Assembly (NCBI RefSeq): GCF_043290135.1
Contig: NC_134701.1
Span: forward strand, 34,065,501 to 34,129,500
Direction: 5' to 3'
DNA from: Rhipicephalus microplus
Taxonomy: Eukaryota; Arthropoda; Arachnida; Ixodida; Ixodidae
Length of the DNA stretch: 64,000 bases
Numbering within the stretch: the first letter of the stretch is position 1; the number at the start of each line of letters is the position of its first letter. The notes beneath the pieces are model-generated. The model was not told the origin of the DNA and searched no databases. It was given only the letters and a program-made list of their open reading frames with translations. Positions 1-11,507 of this stretch are shown here, one piece after another. A program made the position numbers and the translations under genes.

Positions 1-35
1 CACCATCGCAACAGTCGCCAATAAACCCTTTTTCA
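1..35 (+). repeat. Gypsy-1 5' LTR, 3' terminal 35 bp only
   Basis: These bases match the last 35 bp of the LTR at 4971-5149, including the AATAAA polyadenylation signal and the terminal TTTTTCA. The rest lies outside the window. Confidence 0.9.
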
Positions 36-135
36 ATTGGTGGAGGGTGCTGACATTCCCCGTCGCCTGAACCTGGGTGCTGCCATTCGCCGTCGCCTCA
101 ACCTGGAGCTGCGCAACCGAACGCTACCTACCATC

Positions 136-1398
136 ATGGCTACCAACAACGCGCAACCTGGCTCTTCCACTCCATCCCCCAGCAACCCCGGCGTTCTTCG
201 TTTGCGAGAGCCCAAAGTCTTTAGCGGAGCTGATGAGACTGACGTGGAAGACTGGTTCGCTAACTACGAACTGGTAAGCGCAAACAACAAGTGGGATGAC
301 GCGGACAAATTGACTTACGTCATCTTTTACCTCACTGACGTAGCCGAAATGTGGTATAACAACCACAAAAACGACATTACGACGTGGTCCATCTTCAAAA
401 CGTTGTTCGCTGATGTTTTTGACCGACCCGCTGTCCGCAAGTCCAGAGCCGAACAACGCTTGCGGACTCGCGCACAAAAACCAACGGAATCTTTCACAAG
501 CTACATTGAAGACATCATTGGACTTTGCAACCGACTGAACACCACCATGCCCGAGTCGGAGAAGATTCAACACATCCTCAAAGGGATAAATGACGGTGCA
601 TATCAGCTGCTCCTCGCCCGTAATCCTGCCACCGTTGCGGAACTTGTTACTTTGTGTCAAAGTTTCGACGAGTTGAGCAAGCAGCGCGCCCTGACTCGGC
701 CATTTTCCTCACACGCCGACTCGCTCTCCAGTCTCACTTCCGTTCCCGACCACGCACCAACCCTGCAAGAGATTAAAGACTTCGTGCGTGAAGAAGTAGC
801 TCGGCAACTGTCGTTGATTCCCTTCACGCAGCAGCCGCCGTCCTCTCGTCTGCCCTCACCACTCCGTGACGTTATTGCCGAAGAGGTAGCTCAGGCTGTT
901 CCCGTCGCTGCCCACCAGCAGCCTGTGGCCGTGACTGTTCCCCATGCGCCGGCTATGCAGCCCGTGGCCGCGCCTCTTACTTATGCCCAGGTGGTACGCA
1001 GCAGACCCCGCCAGCAGCTTTTGCCACCCATGCCTGCAGTTGCTCCCCACTCTACCCCTCTTTCGACACCTTGGGCTGCACCGCGAGTCAGCAATTCCTG
1101 GCGCACTGCTGACAATCGACCAATCTGCTACGCCTGCGGTACTCCAGGACACGTGGCACGATATTGTCGACGTCGTTTCCAATCGCAACACAACGCTACG
1201 TGGCCGTTACCGTATGACCCGCCGCCCACGCACCTACCTGCTCCCTATCCTTCACCGCAGTATGGCTACACTAATCTTCCCGGGTCTCAGTCACCCCAGC
1301 GCCCAGCTCCGACTCACTCTTCCCGCTCGCCGTCTCCTCGCAGGCGATCTCTGTCCCCAATGCGTCCCCGACCCGCTTCCTCCAACCGGGAAAACTGA
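136..1398 (+). CDS. gag: Gypsy-1 Gag, capsid/nucleocapsid polyprotein
   Basis: Gag forms the virus-like particle that packages element RNA. The first in-frame ATG (136, context ATCATGGCT) gives about 420 residues, a normal length. The N-terminal half has the retrotransposon-Gag fold signature ([13 protein letters not shown] near residues 30-45, then TDVAEMWYNN and [13 protein letters not shown]). A proline/serine-rich linker follows. Near the C-terminus is one CCHC zinc knuckle, [14 protein letters not shown], followed by an Arg/Ser/Pro-rich tail. The ORF stays open upstream of 136 to the LTR without an ATG. It ends at a TGA directly behind GGAAAAC, where pol overlaps in the -1 frame. Confidence 0.9.
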   Translation: MATNNAQPGSSTPSPSNPGVLRLREPKVFSGADETDVEDWFANYELVSANNKWDDADKLTYVIFYLTDVAEMWYNNHKNDITTWSIFKTLFADVFDRPAVRKSRAEQRLRTRAQKPTESFTSYIEDIIGLCNRLNTTMPESEKIQHILKGINDGAYQLLLARNPATVAELVTLCQSFDELSKQRALTRPFSSHADSLSSLTSVPDHAPTLQEIKDFVREEVARQLSLIPFTQQPPSSRLPSPLRDVIAEEVAQAVPVAAHQQPVAVTVPHAPAMQPVAAPLTYAQVVRSRPRQQLLPPMPAVAPHSTPLSTPWAAPRVSNSWRTADNRPICYACGTPGHVARYCRRRFQSQHNATWPLPYDPPPTHLPAPYPSPQYGYTNLPGSQSPQRPAPTHSSRSPSPRRRSLSPMRPRPASSNREN

Positions 1399-4300
1399 AC
1401 GCCGCAGTTCCAGAGGCAAGAACTGCGCCGTCATCGAAATGCCCAAGTCCTCGCACTTCACCTGCTAACGTCGTCGCCATATCTGTCGATGGTGTTTCTA
1501 CATTTGCCCTCATCGACACAGGTGCTGCCGTTTCTGTTATAGCCGCCCAGCTCTGCCGCTCCCTCCGCAAAGTGACCACGCCGCTCTCTGGACTATCGCT
1601 TCGTACGGCTAGCGCACAGCCAGTCAGACCTCTCGGCACCTGTACAGCCCGCATTTTCATCCAAGGCTCTATGTACGTTGTCGAGTTCATCGTCCTTTCG
1701 GTGTGCTCGCATGACGTTATCCTCGGGTGGGACTTCCTGTCACAACATCATGCCGTCATCGACTGCGCACGCGCTGAAGTTCAATTTTCGCACCTGTATG
1801 ACGAACCTTTGCACGAAACTCTTGAGCGGTCTCCAAAACTCGTCGTACGTGAAGACACTGAAATTCCGCCAGCCTCTCTTGCCGTTGTCCCTGTTTGCTG
1901 CGATGACCCTAACGACGCTACAGTAATGTTTACACCTTCCGACATTTTCATGAGCCGCAGAGCCGTTTCCTTGCCTTTCGCTACACTCGACGTCACTGCG
2001 GGCCGAAGCAATATTTTCGTCCACAACCACCTTTCTGGACCGCTTACGCTACTTGCCGGCGAATGTCTCGGTTGAGTGGAGTACCTCGATTCCTCTTTAT
2101 TCCTTAACATGCCAGACGAATCGTGCAGTAGCGCCTCGACCGAACTTCATGCCCTTTCCCCACTGGAATGCTCATCGAGTGACACCTTCTCGAGTTCCAT
2201 CGCCGACACCTTAAGTGCCCATGAACGCGCCGAGCTTCTTAATCTTCTCCAGCACTTCGCGAATTCATTCGACGTTTCTCAGCCGCAATTGGGTCGGACT
2301 TCCGCAGTGCACCACTACATTGACACCGGTTCGCACCAGCCATTGCGTCAAAGACCGTACCGTGTCTCTGCAGCAGAACGTCACGTCATCAACGACCAGG
2401 TCGAAGAGATGCTACGCCGTCGCGTTATTCAACCATCGCACAGTCCTTGGGCATCTCCTGTCGTTCTAGTTCGAAAGAAGGATGGATCGATTCGATTTTG
2501 CGTCGACTACCGGCGATTAAACAAGGTGACGCGGAAAGACGTCTATCCATTACCGAGCATCGACGACGCCCTTGACAGCCTCCAAGGAGCCGAATTCTTC
2601 TCCTCCTTAGACTTACGATCTGGATACTGGCAGGTTCCTATGGCAGAAGCTGATCGCCAGAAAACTGCGTTCATTACACCAGATGGCCTGTACGAATTTA
2701 ACGTAATGCCATTTGGGCTTTGTAATGCTCCTGCCACGTTTGAACGACTCATGGACAACACACTGCGTGGACTGAAGTGGTCTGTGTGTCTATGCTACCT
2801 CGACGACATTGTCGTTTTCTCTCCCGATTTTCCTACACATCTGCGTCGGCTCCAACTGGTGCTGACGTGTTTAACCAACGCTGGGCTCCAACTGAACCTT
2901 AAAAAGTGCCGCTTCGCCGCGCGAGAGCTGTCCATCTTAGGGCACATCGTGTCCAAGGATGGTGTTCGACCCGACCCTACAAAACTGCGAGTAGTCGCTG
3001 AGTTCCCGAAACCTACTACACTGAAAGAATTACGCAGTTTTGTCGGACTATGCTCGTACTTCCGGCGCTTCGTGCGAAATTTTGCGTCGATCATGTCACC
3101 ACTGACCAACCTCCTACGCGGTGATGCAGACCTTTCATCCTGGTCTTCTGACTGCGACGTCGCGTTTGCCACGCTCCGTAGTCTGCTAACATCTCCTCCA
3201 ATTCTTCGGCATTTCGACGCAACAGCTGCAACGGAAGTTCACACAGACGCTAGTGGGGTTGGTCTAGGCGCCGTCCTCGCCCAACGCAAGCCGGGCTACT
3301 CCGAATACGTCGTCGCTTATGCGAGTCGCACACTTACTAAAGCTGAGGCCAATTACAGCGTCACTGAAAAAGAGTGCTTAGCGCTAGTGTGGGCGCTTCG
3401 CAAGTTCCGCCCTTATTTGTACGGTCGCCCATTCGACCTGGTAACGGACCACCATGCACTTTGTTGGCTCGCCACATTGAAAGATCCTTCTGGCCGCCTA
3501 GCTCGGTGGGCACTGCAAATCCAGGAGTACGACATTCGTGTCATCTATCGCAGCGGACGCAAGCATTCTGACGCCGACGCCCTGTCGCGTTCGCCTTTAC
3601 CTCCCGACTCGGCCTGCGAAACCACTGGTACCAACTCCGTCGCATCTCTCGACCTCGACTCTTTTACCGGTGAACAACACAAGGACCCGTGGATCGCTTC
3701 CCTTTTTAACTGTCTCTCTGGATCGTCAACCACTGCGGTACCACGATCTCTCCGACGTCAAGCTGCTCATTTCGCGATTCGTGATCGGCTGCTACACCGA
3801 CGCAACTACGCCCCCGAAGGTCGTAAGTGGCTCTTGGTTGTCCCGCGCAGCTTGCGATCACAAATCTGCGCCTCCTTTCACGACGATCCCCAATGTGGTC
3901 ATGCCGGAGTTTTCAAAACTTACGAACGCATTCGCCATCGCTTCTACTGGCGCGGAATGTATAATTTCGTTCGAAAATTCGTTATGGGCTGCCCTGACTG
4001 TCAACGCCGCAAATCACCGCCTTTCCACTCGTCCGGTGCGCTTCAACCGCTCCGTGCCCTGCCAAACCTGTCGATCGGATCGGAATTGATCTCTATGGCC
4101 CTCTACCGACAACATCAGATGAAAATCGGTGGATCATAGTCGCTGTGGACCATTTAACACGCTACGCTGAGACCGCCGCCCTTCCAAGTGCCACTGCGCG
4201 GGACGTAGCATCCTTCATCCTTCATCGCTTCATACTAAGACATGGTGCACCTCGAGAGCTACTAAGCGACCGAGGTCGAGCCTTCCTATCAGAAGTCGTC

Positions 4301-4935
4301 ACGTCTCTGCTTTCTCAATGCCATGTTGTTCATCGCAAGACTACTGCATACCACCCGCAAACTAACGGGCTCACGGAAAGATTTAACCGCACCCTTGGCG
4401 ATATGCTCGCCATGTATGTGACATCCGATCATACTAACTGGGATCGCATTCTTCCATTCATCACGTTCGCATATAACACCGCGGCACAGTCTACCACTGG
4501 ATTTTCACCTTTCTTCTTTATGGACGCGAACCATCCCACACCATCGACACTCTCCTTCCATACCATCCTGACGCATCCGAATGCCCATCTGTGTCCGAAG
4601 CTGCCCGTAATGCGGAAGAGTGCCGTGAATTCGCACGCACCTTTACGTCGCAAGAACAACAGCGCCAGAAAGAAAACAACGCCGACTCTTCACAAAGCCC
4701 TAGCTATTCCTCGGGATCACTTGTATGGCTGGCTGTTCCTTACCAAAGCCCCGGCATATCCTCAAAACTCGTTCCAAAGTACGAGGGCCCATACCGCGTT
4801 TTGGAGCAAACCTCGCCGGTGAATTTTCTCATCGAGCCACTTTCCCCATCTGACGACATGCGCCGGCGTGGACGTGACATCGTCCACATCGCCCGCCTTA
4901 AGCCATATCATAGCCCTCTGCCTCCAGACTCTTAG
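1388..4935 (+). pseudogene. pol: Gypsy-1 Pol (protease-RT-RNase H-integrase), broken
   Basis: In order: aspartic protease with DTGAAVSV; reverse transcriptase with [29 protein letters not shown] and the catalytic YLDDIVVFS; RNase H with [16 protein letters not shown]; an integrase zinc finger with [13 protein letters not shown] and CPDCQRRK; and the integrase core with [18 protein letters not shown]. Compared with Gypsy-2, there are three breaks: a CGA-to-TGA nonsense codon at 2073-2075 after the protease, a 1-bp deletion near 4050 before the integrase core, and a 4-bp deletion near 4512. After each deletion the matching sequence continues in the next frame. The product would stop after the protease, so this copy is a pseudogene. 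Confidence 0.9.
1389..1398 (+). other. Putative gag-pol -1 frameshift site (GGAAAAC + stop)
   Basis: GGAAAAC is followed at once by the gag TGA. The pol frame is -1 relative to gag and is open across this point. The same heptamer and stop placement recur at 28985-28994, 39044-39053, 32015-32024, 15402-15411 and 11498-11507. It is not a textbook X XXY YYZ site in the gag phase, so the recoding role is inferred from position and conservation. Confidence 0.6.
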
Positions 4936-4970
4936 GTCGCCAGGATGGCTCTTTTTCGGCGGGGGCAAAT

Positions 4971-5147
4971 TGTGAAGAAGAAAACGCATCGTTGGCAAAC
5001 AACATCGCCACCGCTTGGGTACTGGGTGCTTGGCTTCGCTCGCTCGGCTCGTGCTGATCATCGCCGGCATCTGCTCGACCGTTGCTTTTGTCCGATCGTG
5101 TTTCATCGTAGGACCACCATCGCAACAGTCGCCAATAAACCCTTTTT

Positions 5148-5149
<2 letters not shown>
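4971..5149 (+). repeat. Gypsy-1 3' LTR (179 bp)
   Basis: It starts TGTGAAGAAG and ends TTTTTCA, giving the canonical TG...CA ends. An AATAAA signal sits 13-18 bp from the end. The LTR is short for the family. It matches both Gypsy-2 LTRs over its whole length with scattered substitutions. Confidence 0.92.
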
Positions 5150-5213
<64 letters not shown>

Positions 5214-5217
5214 TTTT

Positions 5218-5263
<46 letters not shown>
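5150..5263. repeat. (TA)n microsatellite, interrupted by an LTR-end echo
   Basis: Two (TA)n blocks are separated at 5213-5220 by TTTTTCAA, which repeats the last bases of the adjoining Gypsy-1 LTR. The tract joins Gypsy-1 on its left and the 3' tail of LINE-A on its right. Confidence 0.95.
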
Positions 5264-5267
<4 letters not shown>

Positions 5268-5744
5268 TTATTATTTATTTATTTCGACATACTGCCAATC
5301 CCATCAGGGATTTTAGCAGGAAGGGCGTGAACATAAAAATTCGAATAGGTACACAATAAAGACATACATCGCGATAAAGTACAGAATGAAACTAACAGAA
5401 TCGGATCATTTAACAATTTCAGATCAAAGGCATAAAACATTAGTGTAAAGAGAAGTTGTCAGAAGAAAATAAATGCAGCGACTTGGTTGACACATTGGTT
5501 GACATATTGGCATATGCATCAAGAAACACAACAAGAAATCACAGCAATAAGAAACTACCCTACAATATGGCAAAGTATTTCAAGGAAGGGCAAATTTGTA
5601 CACACTGAAAAACAGAAACATGTTCAAGAATCAACAGGGCGATTTCTCTTCACCTGGATTCAGTACTAAGAATTGCTTAAAGAAAAAAAAATGATGACAT
5701 GATACTTCGCTCGTACATTGTTCACACGAACACCCATATTAAAA

Positions 5745-8528
5745 TCAACCAGGTGATTCCGTTTGCATAATACAAAGTTCATTTTCTACAAGGGTTAGAA
5801 ATTTTGCTAATTCGGTAGTGCTGGAGATACTCGGATCCAGTTTATTCCATTCATTAGTGGCTAACGGAAAGAATGAGTACCTAAAGCAGTTTGTGTTGAA
5901 GGAGTATTCGTTAAGTCTCATTGGGTGTTTCTGGCGTGTTTTTCTAGTTTGATCAAACGTAAGATAGGCGGATATATCAATGTTTAAATGACCATGTATT
6001 AATTCATGTATGAATTTTGCACGTGCTAACCTTGTTCTATTCATTAGAGTAAGTAATCCAGCTTTTTTCATTAGTTCAGTCGGAGAATCTGTATGTCTGT
6101 ATTTGTTGTAGATGAACCTCAAAGCTTTCCTTTGTATTCCTTCCAGTTTCGTGATTTGCTGTTTTGTGAATGGTGACCAAATAATATTACCGTATTCCAG
6201 TAATGATCGCACAAGGGAAGTGTATGCAAGCAGTTTTAGAGAAGGCGGGGCCTGGCGAAGCCGGTATCTGAGTGTAAACAAGCGGCGTAGTGCAGCTGAA
6301 GTAACGTAACTTATGTGTGCATCCCATCTTAGATCTTCAGTTATAATAATTCCAAGATATTTATGCTGACTTACTCTAGTTATGGGAATGTCATTAATGG
6401 TGTAAAGAAAATTTGACCTAGTTTTTTTTCGACTTACTGATAAAATTGTACACTTGTTTGCATTAAGTGACATCTGCCATTTACGGCACCAGCAGGAAAC
6501 ATCTTGTAAAGCACTATTTAAAGCTACATGGTCCTCCGTTGAGTTTATTTCTCGATATAGCACGCAGTCATCCGCGAATAATTTGATTTTTTCCTTAATA
6601 TTTGTAGGCAAATCATTAATAAAGAGAAGAAACAAAATTGGCGCCAGCACACAGCCCTGCGGAACTCCAGATGTGACGGTGGTGGTAGCAGAGGTTTCAT
6701 CGTTAAATTCCACATACTGTGTACGATCAGTAAGATAATTTTTGATCCAGTTAAGAACAGTAGAATTTCCTAAGGTGGCCTCAAGTTTTTGAAGTAGTTT
6801 CTTGTGCGATACCTTGTCGAATGCTTTGGCAAAATCGAGGAAGATTAGATCAGTTTGTTTTTGGTTGTCAATACTCTGGGATACCTCATGTGTTAATTCC
6901 ACTAATTGAGTTATGGTTGAAAGACCTCGGCGGAAGCCATGCTGATAGGGAGATAATATACGTTTTTCTTCTAGGAAAACAGTTATTTGTTTAAGAATTA
7001 TGTGCTCCAAGATTTTACAGATTGTACATGTCAGGGATATAGGTCTAAAGTTAGATATATCATTTCCGCATCCTCCTTTATGCACAGGAACAACTTTGGC
7101 CTTTTTCCACTCCACAGGTAAAGAGCACGTTGATAGTGATTTGTTAAACATGACGCACAGATATTTAGCTAGCACCTCTGCATATCTTACAAGAAAGATG
7201 TTAGGAATGTTGTCAGGCCCTGCTCCTTTTTTTGTGTCCAAGTTTAACAAGAGATTTATGACACCGGCCTCATTGACAATAATCGGTTCCAGGGTACCTT
7301 CCGCACTAGTGTCGATGTCTGGAATGTTTCCGTCATCGACAGTGAATACAGACTTGAAATAGTTGTTCATTTTGTCTGCAGTGATCGGGTTATCTTTTTC
7401 CGGGGGTGTGTTGCTTTTGTTGTTTTTTGCAGGCTTTAGGTAGCTCCAAAACTTGCTGGGTGAATTTTTTAGAAAGTTTGGCAACGTTTTAGTGAAATAG
7501 TTGCTCTTCGCTGTTTTGATTTTTGTTTTTAGGTCACTCACAGCAGCAGTCAAATTATCTACTGTTACTGCTCCGGGTTTTCGTTTCATTCTCTTTCGTA
7601 TTCGCTTTACTTTGCGTTTCGCATGTATTACCTCACGTGTTATCCACGGGTTATGTTTCTTAATTTTTTTCACTCTAAGAGGTACAAAGGTATTAATACA
7701 GTGGTGCATAATTTCTTTTAACTGAGACCATAATATTTCAATGGTCGTGGAACTATCATTCGACAATTCTTCGAAGGACGGAAACTTTAAAATTAGATAA
7801 TTTAGTATGCTAGCGTCGTCGGCATATTTAAAATCCGGGTAAGTAATTTTTATGTTCGTTGGTTCTATTTTATCACGAAAGGGGACAGTGCACAAAGTGA
7901 GCTTGTGATCAGATATGCCATCCATAACTTCAATCTTTGTTTCATCGGCTGGGAAGTGGTTACTCAAGAATATAAGGTCAAGAATATTTGAACTTTCTCC
8001 CTGGACACGTGTTGGTTGGTTGACTACTTGGTGAAGATTAAATCGCAGCATTGTGTCGATAAGGACATCTGAGCATGCGGAATGAAATTTCATGGATTGC
8101 CAGTCGATATCAGGAAGGTTAAAATCACCCAACAAGATGAATCTTGCGCTTTGTATGTTTTGTTCAATGTAGTTGTAGAGCGATTGCATGCTATCTTCGC
8201 CAGAAGTAGGACTGCGATAGCAGCAGCCCACAATTGTTGTGTGAAGGCCAAATTTTAGTTTCAAAAAGACAGCTTCTACACCTTCAACCTCTGGCAGCAC
8301 AGTGTATTGAATTTCGCGTTTTATCATTAACGCTACTCCACCGCCTCGTGTCGGTCTGTCCTTCCGTATTATATTGTAATTTGGGGGCGTTAGTTCACTA
8401 TCTAAAATGTCATTATTTAACCAGGTTTCGGTTAAAGCAACAAAGTCTGGCTCAAGGTCGAGAAGTAGGCATTCAAGAGATTCTAATTTGTTTAAGACAC
8501 TTCGGCAATTCACGTTTATAAACCTCAA
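5745..8528 (-). CDS. LINE-A ORF2: AP endonuclease-reverse transcriptase
   Basis: The protein of about 927 residues nicks target DNA and primes cDNA synthesis. The endonuclease starts at once (NVNCRS near residue 5, then [25 protein letters not shown] and SDHKLTLC). The reverse transcriptase follows (YQHGFRRG near residue 520, [26 protein letters not shown], catalytic LFADDCVLY). A thumb-like region ends the protein and there is no RNase H. No ATG precedes the endonuclease: the codon at the frame's beginning is TTG overlapping the ORF1 TGA, and the first Met lies after the RGGGVAL motif. The frame is open upstream in the -1 phase relative to ORF1 as far as an A9 run. Translation as an ORF1-ORF2 fusion is therefore likely. 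Confidence 0.88.
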   Translation of the reverse strand: MRFINVNCRSVLNKLESLECLLLDLEPDFVALTETWLNNDILDSELTPPNYNIIRKDRPTRGGGVALMIKREIQYTVLPEVEGVEAVFLKLKFGLHTTIVGCCYRSPTSGEDSMQSLYNYIEQNIQSARFILLGDFNLPDIDWQSMKFHSACSDVLIDTMLRFNLHQVVNQPTRVQGESSNILDLIFLSNHFPADETKIEVMDGISDHKLTLCTVPFRDKIEPTNIKITYPDFKYADDASILNYLILKFPSFEELSNDSSTTIEILWSQLKEIMHHCINTFVPLRVKKIKKHNPWITREVIHAKRKVKRIRKRMKRKPGAVTVDNLTAAVSDLKTKIKTAKSNYFTKTLPNFLKNSPSKFWSYLKPAKNNKSNTPPEKDNPITADKMNNYFKSVFTVDDGNIPDIDTSAEGTLEPIIVNEAGVINLLLNLDTKKGAGPDNIPNIFLVRYAEVLAKYLCVMFNKSLSTCSLPVEWKKAKVVPVHKGGCGNDISNFRPISLTCTICKILEHIILKQITVFLEEKRILSPYQHGFRRGLSTITQLVELTHEVSQSIDNQKQTDLIFLDFAKAFDKVSHKKLLQKLEATLGNSTVLNWIKNYLTDRTQYVEFNDETSATTTVTSGVPQGCVLAPILFLLFINDLPTNIKEKIKLFADDCVLYREINSTEDHVALNSALQDVSCWCRKWQMSLNANKCTILSVSRKKTRSNFLYTINDIPITRVSQHKYLGIIITEDLRWDAHISYVTSAALRRLFTLRYRLRQAPPSLKLLAYTSLVRSLLEYGNIIWSPFTKQQITKLEGIQRKALRFIYNKYRHTDSPTELMKKAGLLTLMNRTRLARAKFIHELIHGHLNIDISAYLTFDQTRKTRQKHPMRLNEYSFNTNCFRYSFFPLATNEWNKLDPSISSTTELAKFLTLVENELCIMQTESPG

Positions 8529-8572
8529 CTGGGGCGGTTTCGAGTGCGAGACGCCGGCCCGTTGCTTGGCAG

Positions 8573-8579
8573 GTTTTTT
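8573..8579 (-). other. Putative -1 frameshift slippery heptamer A AAA AAC in LINE-A
   Basis: On the minus strand a run of nine A followed by C reads, in ORF1 phase, as codons AAA AAA AAC. This places the heptamer A AAA AAC exactly in the X XXY YYZ phase used for -1 frameshifting. ORF2 is in the -1 frame and has no stop between this site and its endonuclease domain. The site lies about 50 nt before the ORF1 stop. Confidence 0.55.
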
Positions 8580-9235
8580 TTTCCAGTTGAGGGATTTTTA
8601 GTCTCGCCAATCATCACTTTATCGTTTACGGTGTCATCCCAGCGATAAAGAATACGGTCTATACTAATTTTGTCGTAGACAAGATGTACCTTTTGCCCGG
8701 ATTTCTTATTTGGTTTCGCCGAGTCCCACAATTTTTTTCTTATATTCCGCACACGCTGGGAAAAGTCTTCACTAATTGATATGTCGGTATCCTTTAGTTT
8801 ATGACAGTTTTTCAAAATCTTTGTTTTGTCTCGATCATCAAGGAGTTTGAAAATTATTGGTCTAGTTTTGTTCGCGCTTGGTTTACCGAGCCGATGTATC
8901 CTTTCGATTGAAACAGGTTCAATTTTCAGAACACCTTTCGCAACTGTATTGTTTATTACTTGCTCTAGTGATTCCTTGTCTTCTTTTTCATCCTCAGGGA
9001 TGCCATACACTATCAAGTTACTTCTTCTTGACCGGTTTTCTAATTCATCCAGCTTGAATTCTAGGCCTGATACTACTTTTTCTAAGGCGGAAACTTTTGT
9101 GGTGCAGTCCAGTATTTTTTCATCTAAGGCAGCCAGTTTTGCTAATTTGGACTCAATAGCGGTTAGTCGTTCTTCTTTAATTTGTTTAATATCACCAGCA
9201 ATTTGCGTTAGTTGTTGAGAAATTTGTTTTAAGTC

Positions 9236-9262
9236 GGGCCCGGGGTTTGTCTCGACGTCACC
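9236..9262 (-). other. 2A ribosome-skipping motif in LINE-A ORF1
   Basis: The codons spell GDVETNPGP, matching the D(V/I)ExNPGP consensus, after a leucine-rich segment. In this class the ribosome skips the final Gly-Pro bond and releases the upstream peptide. 2A sequences in ORF1 of CR1-type and related LINEs are established knowledge. Confidence 0.85.
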
Positions 9263-9391
9263 TGCTAGTAATAACAGGTCCCTCAAATAGCAGGACAAGT
9301 TACACAAGGGATCACAAAGCAACCGTGGGCACGGCAGCACAATCAAGAAGAGGCAGTCAGAACGCATGCATTCGCCGTAGCGTTTTCTCAC

Positions 9392-9879
<488 letters not shown>

Positions 9880-10104
9880 GTAATGATGAATGTGGTGGGT
9901 CCTGCAAAGCTCGGCAAACACTTTGTCAGGGTTAAGCACGAGACGCTTGGCCCGGACGTTGTCACTGATTTCGCTGGCTAAGCCAACGCTCCTACATGGT
10001 CTAGAATAGCAGTTCTGACTGTCCCAGTTCTTTATTATAATTAGTGAAGTTTGCTGGGTCTTCCTGCTATCTTGGAGTTGCGAAGCTGGACTCGGCCTTA
10101 CATC

Positions 10105-11507
10105 ATGACCCCTGCATCGGCCACAAGCCATCCACCTATGACTCCCCAGGCCAAGGTGTGCTCCGGCGCGGTCCGTCAACGAGATCCTCCCATACTCAGC
10201 GGCACTGACAATCACGACATCGACGACTGGCTGGCTACTTATGAACTGGTGAGTGTCTTGAACAAATAGGACGAAGCCACGAGACTGGCCACTGTCGACA
10301 TTTACCTCAGTGGCAATGCCCACTTGTGGCTTTTTTCTTTTTGCTTAGACGGACGTAAGTTTATGAATGGCTACACAATTGTTATTGTTATTGTAACTTT
10401 CACATCCATGTAACACAAAACTTCGCAAACACTTGTTTGGTCCCATAGCCTAACTGGCTAGTAGAGGGACCGATTGTGTGACATACCTACATACTTGCGC
10501 AAGCGGTTACACAGCGACAAAGGACATCAAACTAGATACAATGTTTAAAATAGAAACCATGAGACCGACGTTCCCACCTGGACAGCATTCAAGGCAAAGT
10601 TCAGTGAAGTCTTCGGTCGTCCTGCTGTCCGCAAACTTCGTGCGGAGCCGCGCCTTCAGTCGAGATCACAACTGCCTGGTGACAATTTCACATGTTACGT
10701 AGAAGACGTCATTGACTTGTGCAAACGCGTGGATGGGAACATGACAGAGGTGGGCCCCATCAAGCATATTTTTAAACGTATCGATGAGGACGCCTTCCAG
10801 ATGCTCATTTCAAAAAGCCGTGCTTCTGTCGCCCAAATTACCGAGCTCTGCCAATGCTATGATGAGCTCCGCCGGCAACGTCTTGTCACCCGCCGTGCTG
10901 TCACACATCAAGAATCGATGTCCGGCCTAACTCCCTCGCAGGACCCCGCCCTCCTCTCACAGATCAAAGATTACGTGCGGCAAGAAGTTGCCCGCCAACT
11001 CTCGCTCACCTCCAGCCTACCGGATCGCAGTGCGCCACTTAGCCCTACACTTCGAACTATTATACGAGATCAAGTATCTGAGGTCCTTCCTCCGCAACTG
11101 GTGCCACCAGTCAATGCACATTGACGTACGCTGAAGCAGCAGCACGACCATGACCACAGAGGTTCCAAGCGTCGCCTTCAATGCCTGCTCCTGTTTATGC
11201 CGACCAGCCGCCACGACCTCCTGTCCGCCGAGTCCCTAATCCAGGGCGCACTGCCGACAACCGACCGATCTGGTTTTCGTGTGGTCTACCTGGACACGTC
11301 GCACGTCTGTGCCGCCACCGCCCACTCCACTCACGTGAAAACCCACGTCCATATGAGAACACGTATATTCCCTACACTCCAGACCCCAAAATTTACGCTC
11401 CTCTACCAAGCCATAGACCAGCTCCTGATTGCTGATATCCTTCTCCACGTCAACGCTTGCCCTCCGCGATGCGCCGACGCCCCCCTACAATCGACGCGGA
11501 AAACTAA
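10105..11507 (+). pseudogene. gag: Gypsy-5 gag, broken
   Basis: Starts at ATG 10105 (MTPASATSHPPM). The capsid-like segment (ILSGTDNHDIDDWLATYELV) stops at a TAG near 10267. After a foreign stretch at about 10325-10556 the capsid homology resumes (YVEDVIDLCKRVDGNM, then CQCYDELRRQR). A CCHC knuckle (FSCGLPGHVARLCRH) lies near 11275-11320 in another frame. The region ends at GGAAAAC + TAA (11498-11507), the shared gag-pol junction. Several stops make it a pseudogene. Confidence 0.78.
10325..10556. other. Insertion of unknown origin inside Gypsy-5 gag
   Basis: Gag homology breaks after AHLWL (about 10325) and resumes at ETDVPTW (about 10557). The roughly 230 bp between them has no counterpart in the related gag genes. 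It has a T-rich left end. I see no clear terminal inverted repeats or target duplication, so I cannot name it. Confidence 0.5.

Larger units (their letters stand above)
1..5149 (+). mobile_element. Gypsy-1, Ty3/Gypsy LTR retrotransposon, 5' end cut by window edge
   Basis: The element reads LTR - gag - pol (protease, reverse transcriptase, RNase H, integrase) - LTR on the plus strand, the standard Ty3/Gypsy order. The 5' LTR is cut by the window start. After it comes TTGGTGGAGG, the expected primer-binding position; I could not assign the tRNA. A purine-rich GGCGGGGGCAAA tract precedes the 3' LTR. The 3' end lies directly against a (TA)n tract. The same family recurs inverted at 25232-30520 (Gypsy-2). 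Gag is open. Pol carries one nonsense codon and two short deletions, so this copy cannot make Pol. No envelope-like ORF follows integrase. Confidence 0.93.

Noticed and set aside
124..660. Antisense 178-codon ORF inside Gypsy-1 gag, seen again at 29717-30253 in Gypsy-2
   Set aside because: The two are copies of one family, so shared openness follows from sequence identity. No domain, and it lies wholly antisense to Gag.
5157..5263. Long Tyr-Ile repeat ORFs through the (TA)n tracts here and at 9770-9880, 19500-19700, 20050-20130, 37540-37640 and 48480-48570
   Set aside because: Any (TA)n run reads as Tyr-Ile in several frames on both strands. No evidence of coding.
4945..5316. ORFs across the Gypsy-1 LTR
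   Set aside because: They read through an LTR and a (TA)n tract; equivalent frames appear in every copy of the LTR.
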